Assembly: GCA_963575645.1 (NCBI GenBank)
Contig: OY754467.1
Coordinates: 25,664,501-25,728,500 of the forward strand
From: Xanthostigma xanthostigma
Lineage: Eukaryota > Arthropoda > Insecta > Raphidioptera > Raphidiidae
Reading direction: 5' to 3'
DNA: 64,000 nt
The position numbers and the translations under genes were made by a program. The notes beneath the pieces are model-generated. The model saw only the letters and a list, made by a program, of their open reading frames with translations, did not search any database and was not told the origin of the DNA. This document shows positions 53,790 to 64,000 of this stretch, piece after piece; the stretch's first letter is position 1; each line of letters starts with the position of its first letter.

Positions 53790-56700
53790 ATGTAAAAACT
53801 GCTTGTCAGCGTTAAAATAATTGTTAATATGCAGTTTGCATTTTCTTATGAGAGAATGATCTAAACCTGAATGTTATAGTTTAAAAAAACTTACCTTTGT
53901 AAAATAAAGCAATTTTGCCTATAAGGACTCATTTGCACGCAATTGTCGTGAAGCATGTAAAAACTGCTTGTCTGCGTGAAAATGATAGTAAATATGCAGT
54001 TTGCATTTTATTATGAGAGAATGATCCAAACCTGAATATTATAGTGTAAATAGACTTACCCTCATGAAATAAAGCAATTTTGCCTATAAAGACTCATTTG
54101 CACCTAATTGTCGTAAAGCATGTAAAAACTGCTTGTCTGCGTTTAAATAATGGTTAATATGCAGTTTGCATTTTCTTATGAGAGAATGATCCAAACCTGA
54201 ATGTATAGTGAAAATAGACTTACCTTTGTAAAATAAAGCAATTTTGCCTATAAGGACTCATTTGCACGCAATTGTCGTGAAGCATGTAAAAACTGTTTGT
54301 CTGCGTTAAAATAATGGTTAATATGCAGTTTGCATTTTCTTATGAGAGAATGATCCAAACCTGAATGTTATAGTGTAAATAGACTTACCCTCATGAAATA
54401 AAGCAATTTTGCCTATAAAGACTCATTTGCACCTAATTGTCGTAAAGCATGTAAAAACTGCTTGTCTGCGTTTAAATAATGGTTAATATGCAGTTTGCAT
54501 TTTCTTATGAGAGAATGATCCAAACCTGAATGTTATTGTGTAAATAGACTTACCTTTGTAAAATAAAGCAATTTTGCCTATAAGGACTCATTTGCACGAA
54601 ATTGTCGTGAAGCATGTAAAAACTGCTTGTCTGCGTGAAAATGATAGTAAATATGCAGTTTGCATTTTATTATGAGAGAATGATCCAAACCTGAATATTA
54701 TAGTGTAAATAGACTTACCCTCATGAAATAAAGCAATTTTGCCTATAAAGACTCATTTGCACCTAATTGTCGTAAAGCATGTAAAAACTGCTTGTCTGCG
54801 TTTAAATAATGGTTAATATGCAGTTTGCATTTTCTTATGAGAGAATGATCCAAACCTGAATGTTATAGTGTAAATAGACTTACCCTCATAAAATAAAGCA
54901 ATTTTGCCTATAAAGACTCATTTGCACCTAATTGTCATAAAGCATGTAAAAGCTGCTTGTATGCGTTAAAATTATAGTAAATATGCAGTTTGCATTTTCT
55001 TATGAGAGAATGATCCAAACCTGAATGTTATAGTGTAAATAGTCTTACCCTCTTGAAATAAAGCAATTTTGCCTATAAGGAGTCATTTGCACCTATTTGT
55101 CATAAAGCTTGTAAAAACTGCTTGTATGCGTTAAAATAATAGTTAATATGCAGTTTGCATTTTCTTATGAGAGAATGATCTAAACCTGAATGTTATAGTT
55201 TAGGTAAACTTACCTTTGTAAAATAAAGCAATTTTGCCTATATAGACTCATTTGCCCCTAATTGTCATAAAGCATGTAAAAACTGCTTGTATGCGTTAAA
55301 ATTATAGTAAATATGCAGTTTGCATTTTCTTATGAGAGAATGATCCAAACCTGAATGTTATAGTGTAAATAGTCTTACCCTCTTGAAATAAAGCAATTTT
55401 GCCTATAAGGAGTCATTTGCACCTAATTGTCATAAAGCTTGTAAAAACTGCTTGTATGCGTTAAAATAATAGTTAATATGCAGTTTGCATTTTCTTATGA
55501 GAGAATGATCTAAACCTGAATGTTATAGTTTAAGTAAACTTACCTTTGTAAAATAAAGCAATTTTGCCTATATAGACTCATTTGCCCCTAATTGTCATAA
55601 AGCATGTAAAAACTGCTTGTATGCGTTAAAATAATGCTTAATATGCAGTTTGCATTTTCTTATGAGAGAATGATCCAAACCTGAATGTTATAGTGTAAAT
55701 AGACTTCCCTTTGTAAAATAAAGCAATTTTGCCTATAAGGACTCATTTGCACGCAATTGTCGTGAAGCATGTAAAAACTGCTTGTATGCGTTAAAATAAT
55801 GGTTAATATGCAGTTTGCATTTTCTTATGAGAGAATGATCCAAACCTGAATGTTATAGTGTAAATAGACTTACCTTCATGAAATAAAGCAATTTTGCCTA
55901 TAAGGACTCATTTGTCCTTAATTGTCATAAAGTATGTAAAAACTGCTTGTATGCGTTAAAATAATGGTTAATATGCAGATTGCATTTTCTTATGAGAGAA
56001 TGATCCAAACCTTAATGTTATAGTGTAAATAGACTTACCGTTGTAAAATAAAGCAATTTTGCCTACAAGGACTCATTTGCACGCAATTGTCGTAAAGCAT
56101 GTAAAAACTGCTTGTTTGCGTTAAAATAATGGTTAATATGCAGTTTGCATTTTCTTATGAGAAAATGATCCAAACCTGAATGTTATAGTGAAAGTAGTTA
56201 ACCTTTGTAAATATAATACAATTTTGCCTTTAGGGACTTATTTCCACCTAATTGTCGTAAAACATGTGAAAACTGCTTGTCTGCGTGAAAATGATAGTAA
56301 ATATGCAGTTTGCATTTTCTTATGAGAGAATGATCTAAAACTGAATGTTATAGTGTAAATAGACTTACCCTCATGAAATAAAGCACTTTTGCCTATAAGG
56401 ACTCATTTGCACCTAATTGTCGCAAAGCATGTAAAAACTGCTTGTCAGCGTTAAAATAATTGTTAATATGCAGTTTGCATTTTCTTATGAGAGAATGATC
56501 TAAACCTGAATGTTATAGTTTAAAAAAACTTACCTTTGTAAAATAAAGCAATTTTGCCTATATAGACTCATTTGCCCCTAATTGTCATAAAGCATGTAAA
56601 AACTGCTTGTATGCGTTAAAATAATGGTTAATATGCAGTTTGCATTTTCTTATGAGAGAATGATCCAAACCTGAATGTTATTGTGTAAATAGACTTACCT

Positions 56701-57200
56701 TTGTAAAATAAAGCAATTTTGCCTATAAGGACTCATTTGCACGAAATTGTCGTGAAGCATGTAAAAACTGCTTGTCTGCGTGAAAATGATAGTAAATATG
56801 CAGTTTGCATTTTATTATGAGAGAATGATCCAAACCTGAATATTATAGTGTAAATAGACTTACCCTCATGAAATAAACCAATTTTGCCTATAAAGACTCA
56901 TTTGCACCTAATTGTCGTAAAGCATGTAAAAACTGCTTGTCTGCGTTTAAATAATGGTTAATATGCAGTTTGCATTTTCTTATGAGAGAAAGATCCAAAC
57001 CTGAATGTTATAGTGTAAACAGACTTACCTTCATGAAATAAAGCAATTTTGCCTATAAAGACTCATTTGCACCTAATTGTCATAAAGCATGTAAAAACTG
57101 CTTGTATGCGTTAAAATGATAGTAAATATGCAGTTTATATTTTCTTATGAGAGAATGATCCAAACCTGAATGTTATAGTGTAAATAAACTTACCCTCATG
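53790..57200 (+). repeat. Third copy of the 40.1-43.5 kb block
   Basis: The catgtaaaag form at 54,943 pairs with 49,672 (offset 5,271) and 41,261 (13,682). The gtgtaaacag monomer, scored from the tagtgtaaac start at 57,011, pairs with 43,329 (13,682). The join at its left edge is near 53,780, where a tcattaagc monomer of the preceding block runs into a tcagcg, attgttaat monomer. A one-base loss gives gaatgtatagtg near 54,200. A type C monomer is near 56,230. Confidence 0.8.
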
Positions 57201-57650
57201 AAATAAAGCAATTTTGCCGATAAAGACTCATTTGCACCTAATTGTCGTAAAGCATGTAAATCCTGCTTGTCTGCGTTTAAATAATGGTTAATATGCAGTT
57301 TGCATTTTCTTATGAGAGAATGATCCAAACCTGAATGTTATAGTGTAAATAGACTTACCTTCATGAAATAAAGCAATTTTGCCTATAAGGACTCATTTGC
57401 CCTTAATTGTCATAAAGCATGTAAAAACTGCTTGTCTGCGTTAAAATAATGGTTAATATGCAGTTTGCATTTTCTTCTGAGAGAATGATCCAAACCTAAA
57501 TGTTATAGTGTAAATAGACTTACCTAAGGAAATAAAGCAATTTTGCCTATAGGGACTCATTTGCCCCTAATTGTCATAAAGCATGTAAAAACTGCTTGTC
57601 AGCGTTAAAATAATTGTTAATATGCAGTTTGCATTTTCTTATGAGAGAAT
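55700..57650 (+). repeat. 22-monomer duplication, copy A
   Basis: The gacttccctt form at 55,702 pairs with 59,331, aaatcctgcttg near 57,259 with 60,888, and cttacctaag at 57,519 with 61,148, all at offset 3,629 (22 monomers less one base). This block overlaps the third copy of the 40-kb block, so the 22-monomer event copied an already duplicated region. After about 57,650 it moves to HindIII-trimer monomers. Confidence 0.8.
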
Positions 57651-57659
57651 GATCCAAAC

Positions 57660-58330
57660 CTGAATGTTATAGTGTAAATAGTCTTACCCTCTTGAAATAA
57701 AGCAATTTTGCCTATAAGGAGTCATTTGCACCTAATTGTCATAAAGCTTGTAAAAACTGCTTGTATGCGTTAAAATAATAGTTAATATGCAGTTTGCATT
57801 TTCTTATGAGAGAATGATCTAAACCTGAATGTTATAGTTTAAGTAAACTTACCTTTGTAAAATAAAGCAATTTTGCCTATATAGACTCATTTGCCCCTAA
57901 TTGTCATAAAGCATGTAAAAACTGCTTGTATGCGTTAAAATAATGCTTAATATGCAGTTTGCATTTTCTTATGAGAGAATGATCCAAACCTGAATGTTAT
58001 AGTGTAAATAGACTTACCTTTGTAAAATAAAGCAATTTTGCCTATAAGGACTCATTTGCACGCAATTGTCGTGAAACATGTAAAAACTGCTTGTCTGCGT
58101 GAAAATGATAGTAAATATGCAGTTTGCATTTTCTTATGAGAGAATGATCCAAACCTGAATGTTATAGTGTAAATAGACTTACCCTCATGAAATAAAGCAA
58201 TTTTGCCTATAAAGACTCATTTGCACCTAATTGTCGTAATGCATGTAAAAACTGCTTGTATGCGTTAAAATAATGGTTAATATGCAGTTTGCATTTTCTT
58301 ATGAGAGAATGATCCAAACCTGAATGTTAT
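57660..58330 (+). repeat. HindIII-trimer segment matching 7.39-8.06 kb
   Basis: The monomer starts 57,697 and 58,027 correspond to 7,424 and 7,754 (offset 50,273), and the order of subtypes is the same as there and as at 166-800. One changed base gives cgtgaaacatg near 58,070. Confidence 0.65.
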
Positions 58331-58900
58331 TGTGTAAATAGACTTACCTTTGTAAAATAAAGCAATTTTGCCTTTAAGGACTCATTTGCACGAAATTGTC
58401 GTGAAGCATGTAAAAACTGCTTGTCTGCGTGAAAATGATAGTAAATATGCAGTTTGCATTTTATTATGAGAGAATGATCCAAACCTGAATATTATAGTGT
58501 AAATAGACTTACCCTCATGAAATAAAGCAATTTTGCCTATAAAGACTCATTTGCACCTAATTGTCGTAATGCATGTAAAAACTGCTTGTATGCGTTAAAA
58601 TAATGGTTAATATGCAGTTTGCATTTTCTTATGAGAGAATGATCCAAACCTGAATGTTATAGTGTAAATAGACTTACCTTTGTAAAATAAAGCAATTTTG
58701 CCTAAAAGGACTCATTTGCACGCAATTGTCGTGAAGCATGTAAAAACTGCTTGTCTGCGTGAAAATGATAGTAAATATGAAGTTTGCATTTTCTTATGAG
58801 AGAAAGATCCAAACCTGAATGTTATAGTGTAAATAGACTTACCTTCATGAAATAAAGCAATTTTCCCTATAAGGACTCATTTGCCCCTTATTGTCATAAA
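58190..58900 (+). repeat. Local two-monomer duplication
   Basis: The rare ttgtcgtaatgcatg form occurs at 58,231 and again at 58,561, exactly 330 bases (two monomers) apart, each followed by tatgcgttaaaataatgg. The partner monomers between them carry gcacgaaattg and attttattatg. The rare change is seen only here, so the dimer arose after that mutation. Confidence 0.7.
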
Positions 58901-59181
58901 GCATGTAAAAACTGCTTGTATGCGTTAAAATAATGGTTAATATGCAGTTTGCATTTTTTTATGAGAGAATGATCCAAACCTGAATGTAATAGTGTAAATA
59001 GACTTACCTTTGTAAAATAAAGCAATTTTGCCTATAAAGACTCATTTGCACCTAATTGTCATAAAGCATGTAAAAACTGCTTGTATGCGTTAAAATGATA
59101 GTAAATATGCAGTTAGCATTTTCTTATGAGAGAATGACCCAAACCTGAATGTTATAGTGTAAATAGACTTACCCTCATCAA

Positions 59182-59346
59182 ATAAAGCAATTTTGCCTAT
59201 AAAGACTCATTTGCACCTAATTGTCATAAAGCATGTAAAAACTGCTTGTATGCGTTAAAATAATAAATAATATGCAGTTTGCATTTTCTTATGAGAGAAT
59301 GATCCAAACCTGAATGTTATAGTGTAAATAGACTTCCCTTTGTAAA
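59182..59346 (+). repeat. Chimeric monomer at the 22-monomer duplication edge
   Basis: It starts like the monomers at 991 and 8,414 (preceded by cctcatca, with aataaataatatgc in the middle) but ends like the one near 55,690 (gatccaaacc, then gacttccctt). The exchange point is in the conserved core between about monomer positions 90 and 120, where the parents are identical and the exact base cannot be fixed. Confidence 0.7.
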
Positions 59347-61280
59347 ATAAAGCAATTTTGCCTATAAGGACTCATTTGCACGCAATTGTCGTGAAGCATG
59401 TAAAAACTGCTTGTATGCGTTAAAATAATGGTTAATATGCAGTTTGCATTTTCTTATGAGAGAATGATCCAAACCTGAATGTTATAGTGTAAATAGACTT
59501 ACCTTCATGAAATAAAGCAATTTTGCCTATAAGGACTCATTTGTCCTTAATTGTCATAAAGTATGTAAAAACTGCTTGTATGCGTTAAAATAATGGTTAA
59601 TATGCAGATTGCATTTTCTTATGAGAGAATGATCCAAACCTTAATGTTATAGTGTAAATAGACTTACCGTTGTAAAATAAAGCAATTTTGCCTACAAGGA
59701 CTCATTTGCACGCAATTGTCGTAAAGCATGTAAAAACTGCTTGTTTGCGTTAAAATAATGGTTAATATGCAGTTTGCATTTTCTTATGAGAAAATGATCC
59801 AAACCTGAATGTTATAGTGAAAGTAGTTAACCTTTGTAAATATAATACAATTTTGCTTTTAGGGACTTATTTCCACCTAATTGTCGTAAAACATGTGAAA
59901 ACTGCTTGTCTGCGTGAAAATGATAGTAAATATGCAGTTTGCATTTTCTTATGAGAGAATGATCCAAAACTGAATGTTATAGTCTAAATAGACTTACCCT
60001 CATGAAATAAAGCACTTTTGCCTATAAGGACTCATTTGCACCTAATTGTCGCAAAGCATGTAAAAACTGCCTGTCAGCGTTAAAATAATTGTTAATATGC
60101 AGTTTGCATTTTCTTATGAGAGAATGATCTAAACCTGAATGTTATAGTTTAAAAAAACTTACCTTTGTAAAATAAAGCAATTTTGCCTATATAGACTCAT
60201 TTGCCCCTAATTGTCATAAAGCATGTAAAAACTGCTTGTATGCGTTAAAATAATGGTTAATATGCAGTTTGCATTTTCTTATGAGAGAATGATCCAAACC
60301 TGAATGTTATTGTGTAAATAGACTTACCTTTGTAAAATAAAGCAATTTTGCCTATAAGGACTCATTTGCACGAAATTGTCGTGAAGCATGTAAAAACTGC
60401 TTGTCTGCGTGAAAATGATAGTAAATATGCAGTTTGCATTTTATTATGAGAGAATGATCCAAACCTGAATATTATAGTGTAAATAGACTTACCCTCATGA
60501 AATAAACCAATTTTGCCTATAAAGACTCATTTGCACCTGATTGTCGTAAAGCATGTAAAAACTGCTTGTCTGCGTTTAAATAATGGTTAATATGCAGTTT
60601 GCATTTTCTTATGAGAGAAAGATCCAAACCTGAATGTTATAGTGTAAACAGACTTACCTTCATGAAATAAAGCAATTTTGCCTATAAAGACTCATTTGCA
60701 CCTAATTGTCATAAAGCATGTAAAAACTGCTTGTATGCGTTAAAATGATAGTAAATATGCAGTTTATATTTTCTTATGAGAGAATGATCCAAACCTGAAT
60801 GTTATAGTGTAAATAAACTTACCCTCATGAAATAAAGCAATTTTGCCGATAAAGACTCATATGCACCTAATTGTCGTAAAGCATGTAAATCCTGCTTGTC
60901 TGCGTTTAAATAATGGTTAATATGCAGTTTGCATTTTCTTATGAGAGAATGATCCAAACCTGAATGTTATAGTGTAAATAGACTTACCTTCATGAAATAA
61001 AGCAATTTTGCCTATAAGGACTCATTTGCCCTTAATTGTCATAAAGCATGTAAAAACTGCTTGTCTGCGTTAAAATAATGGTTAATATGCAGTTTGCATT
61101 TTCTTCTGAGAGAATGATCCAAACCTAAATGTTATAGTGTAAATAGACTTACCTAAGGAAATAAAGCAATTTTGCCTATAGGGACTTATTTGCCCCTAAT
61201 TGTCATAAAGCATGTAAAAACTGCTTGTCAGCGTTAAAATAATTGTTAATATGCAGTTTGCATTTTCTTATGAGAGAATG
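59331..61280 (+). repeat. 22-monomer duplication, copy B
   Basis: Matches 55,702-57,650 at the constant offset 3,629. Small private changes include ttgcttttaggg near 59,856, agtctaaatag near 59,991 and ctcatatgcacc near 60,858. A type C monomer is near 59,850. It runs without a break into the 61-monomer-offset block. Confidence 0.8.
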
Positions 61281-64000
61281 ATCCAAACCTGAATGTTATA
61301 GTGTAAATAGACTTACCTTCATGTAATAAAGCAATTTTGCCTATAAGGACTCATTTGTCCCTAATTGTCATAACGCATGTAAAAACTGCTTGTATGCGTT
61401 AAAATAATAGTTAATATGCAGTTTGCATTTTCTTATGAGAGAATGATCTAAACCTGAATGTTATAGTTTAAGTAAACTTACCTTTGTAAAATAAAGCAAT
61501 TTTGCCTATATAGACTCATTTGCCCCTAATTGTCATAAAGCATGTAAAAACTGCTTGTCTGCGTTTAAATAATGGTTAATATATAGTTTGCATTTTCTTA
61601 TGAGAGAATGATCCAAACCTAAATGTTATAGTGTTGATAGATTTACCTTCATGAAATAAAGCAATTTTGCCTATAGGGACTCATTTGCCCCTAGTTATCA
61701 TAAAGCATGTAAAAACTGCTTGTCAGCGTTAAAATAAAGGTTAATATGCAGTTTGCATTTTCTTATGAGAGAATGATCCAAACCTGAATGTTATAGTGTA
61801 AATAGACTTACCTTCATGAAATAAAGCAATTTTGCCTATAAGGACTCATTTGCCCCTAATTGTCATAAAGCATGTAAAAACTGCTTGTATGCGTTAAAAT
61901 AATGTATAATATGCAGTTTGCATTTTCTTATGAGAGAATGATCCAAACCTGAATGTTATAGTGAAAATAGACTTACCTTTGTAAAATAAAGCAATTTTGC
62001 CTATAAGGACTCATTTGCACGCAATTGTCGTAAAGCATGTAAAAACTGCTTGTCTGCGTTAAAATAATGGTTAATATGCAGTTTGCATTTTCTTATGAGA
62101 GAATGATCCAAACCTAAATGTTATAGTGTAAATAGACTTACCCTCATGAAATAAAGCAATTTTGCCTATAAAGACTCATTTGCACCTAATTGTCATTGAG
62201 CATGTAAAAACTGCTTGTATGCGTTAAAATGATAGTAAATATGCGGTTTGCATTTTCTTATGAGAGAATGATCCAAACCTGAATGTTATAGTGTAAATAG
62301 TCTTACCCTCTTGTAATAAAGCAATTTTGCCTATAAGGAGTCATTTGCACCTAATTGTCATAAAGCTTGTAAAAACTGCTTGTATGCGTTAAAATAATAG
62401 TTAATATGCAGTTTGCATTTTCTTAGGAGAGAATGATCTAAACCTGAATGTTATAGTTTAAGTAAACTAACCTTTGTAAAATAAAGCAATTTTGCCTATA
62501 TAGACTCATTTGCCCCTAATTGTCATAAAGCATGTAAAAACTGCATGTATGCGTTAAAATAATGGTTAATATGCAGTTTGCATTTTCTTATGAGAGAATG
62601 ATCCAAACCAGAATGTTTTAGTGTAAATAGACTTACCTTTGTAAAATAAAGCAATTTTGCCTATAAGGACTCATTTGCACGCAATTGTCGTAAAGCATGT
62701 AAAAACTGCTTGTCTGCGTGAAAATGATAGTAAATATGCAGTTTGCATTTTCTTATGAGAGAATGATCCAGACCTGAATGTTATAGTGTAAATAGACTTA
62801 CCCTCATGAAATAAAGCAATTTTGCCTATAAAGACTCATTTGCACCTAATTGTCGTAAAGCATGTAAAAACTGCTTGTCTGCGTTTAAATAATGGTTAAT
62901 ATGCAGTTTGCATTTTCTTATGAGATCCAAACCTGAATGTTATAGTGTAAATAGACTTACCCTCATGAAATAAAGCAATTTTGCCTATAAAGACTCATTT
63001 GTACCTAATTGTCGTAAAGTATGTTAAAACTGCTTGTATGCGTTAAAATAATGGTTAATATGCAGTTTGCATTTTCTTATGAGAGAATGATCCAAACCTG
63101 AATGTTATAGTGTTAATAGACTTACCTTCATGAAATAAAGCAATTTTGCCTATAAGGACTCATTTGCCCCTAATTGTCATAAAGCATGTAAAAACTGCTT
63201 GTCTGCGTTAAAATAATGGTTAATATGCAGTTTGCATTTTCTTATGAGAAAATGATCCAAACCTGAATGTTATAGTGAAAGTAGACTAACCTTTGTGAAA
63301 TAAAACAATTTTGCCTTTAGGGACTTATTTCCACTTAATTGTCGTAAAACATGTGAAAACTGCTTGTCTGCGTGAAAATGATAGTAAATATGCAGTTTGC
63401 ATTTTCTTATGAGAGAATGATCCAAAACTGAATGTTATAGTGTAAATAGACTAACCCTCATGAAATAAAGCACTTTTGCCTATAAGGACTCATTTGCACT
63501 TAATTGTCGTAAAGCATGTAAAAACTGCTTGTCAGCGTTAAAATAATTGTTAATATGCAGTTTGCATTTTCTTATGAGAGAATGATCCAAACCTGAATGT
63601 TATAGTGTAAATAGACTTACCATCATGAAATAAAGCAATTTTGCCCGTAAGGACTCATTTGCACCTAATTGTCATAAAGCTTGTAAAAACTGCTTGTATG
63701 CGTTAATGATTAGTTAATATGCAGTTTGCATTTTCTTATAAGAGAATGATCTAAACCTGAATGTTATAGTTTAAAAAAACTTACCTTTGTAAAATAAAGC
63801 AATTTTGCCTATATAGACATATTTGCCCCTAATTGTCATTAAGCATGTAAAAACTGCTTGTATGCGTGAAAATAATGGTTAATATGCAGTTTGCATTTTC
63901 TTATGAGAGAATGATCCAAACCTGAATGTTATAGTGTAAATAGACTTACCTTTGTAAAATAAAGCAATTTTGCCTATAAGGACTCATTTGCACGAAATTG
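60950..64000 (+). repeat. Duplicated block, later copy of 50.9-53.78 kb; cut by window end
   Basis: Follows 50,890-53,780 at offset 10,055, then from about 63,840 follows 27,250 instead: tgcgtgaaaa at 63,863 pairs with 27,271 (offset 36,592). The final partial monomer is 63,959-64,000. The array evidently continues past the window. A type C monomer is near 63,310. Confidence 0.8.

Larger units (their letters stand above)
1..64000. repeat. Satellite DNA array, about 165-bp monomer, fills the window
   Basis: Successive copies of the motif ataaagcaattttgcc begin at 1, 166, 331, 496, 661, 826, 991 and 1156, a spacing of exactly 165 bp. The pattern continues to a last start at 63,959, with an occasional monomer shortened by 1-15 bp. 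All monomers read in the same direction and no unique DNA separates them. I estimate about 388 units. Neighbours differ at a handful of variable sites and are otherwise nearly identical. Arrays of nucleosome-sized, AT-rich monomers are typical of eukaryotic centromeric or pericentromeric heterochromatin; that placement is inference, because the family is not one I recognise. No gene, transposon or RNA gene is seen anywhere in the array. Confidence 0.98.

Noticed and set aside
1-64000. CRISPR array
   Set aside because: Repeats are contiguous 165-bp units with no unique spacers, and the AT-rich monomer shows graded variation throughout. This does not fit a 21-48 bp repeat with unrelated spacers.
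1-64000. CENP-B-box-bearing or primate alpha-satellite array
   Set aside because: Monomer length is 165, not 171, and I found no TTCG with a following CGGG in any subtype. The sequence does not resemble alpha satellite or the plant centromere satellites I can recall.

Overview
The whole 64,000-base window is one uninterrupted head-to-tail satellite DNA array. The monomer is about 165 bp; the first lies at 1-165 and has 30.3% GC (50 of 165 bases). I estimate about 388 monomers, counted from a first monomer start at 1 and a last start at 63,959 with a few dozen bases of net deletion. Every monomer I read runs in the same orientation. I found no protein gene, rRNA, tRNA, CRISPR array, transposon, telomere repeat or unique spacer. 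The few short open frames are read-through of the satellite.

This points to a eukaryotic nuclear chromosome, in centromeric or other constitutive heterochromatin. The unit is close to nucleosome-repeat size, which many plant and animal centromeric satellites share, but I do not recognise the family and nothing here fixes the clade. I saw no CENP-B-box-like motif.

Monomers fall into recognisable subtypes by variants at a few places: monomer positions about 19-22, 33-36, 43-50, 69-86 and 141-165. A strongly conserved core lies at about 87-140. Subtypes occur in fixed orders. One is a trimer containing a HindIII-site monomer; another is a run through a divergent 'type C' monomer. There is no single constant higher-order repeat. 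Instead the array is a mosaic of nested, overlapping block duplications whose offsets are all whole numbers of monomers within a few bases.

Layout: 1-2.93 kb is repeated at 7.26-10.35 kb (44-45 monomers away). 2.93-6.35 kb is related to 39.8-43.45 kb. 10.35-12.37 kb is mixed. 12.37-15.27 kb is tandemly repeated at 15.5-18.08 kb (19 monomers) and again at 23.1-24.99 kb. 18.08-23.1 kb is mixed. 25.23-28.69 kb is tandemly repeated from 28.69 to 32.65 kb (21 monomers). 32.17-33.59 kb recurs at 34.97-36.40 kb (17). 35.46-43.53 kb is tandemly repeated at 43.55-50.89 kb (49, then 51). 50.9-53.78 kb recurs at 60.95-63.83 kb (61). 53.79-57.2 kb is a third copy of 40.1-43.5 kb. 55.7-57.65 kb recurs at 59.33-61.28 kb (22). 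Copies differ by gain or loss of whole monomers (1, 2, 3 or 7), often at a visibly chimeric monomer. This is the signature expected from unequal crossing-over or replication slippage in register with the repeat. All comparisons were made by eye from shared diagnostic variants, so block edges are approximate.
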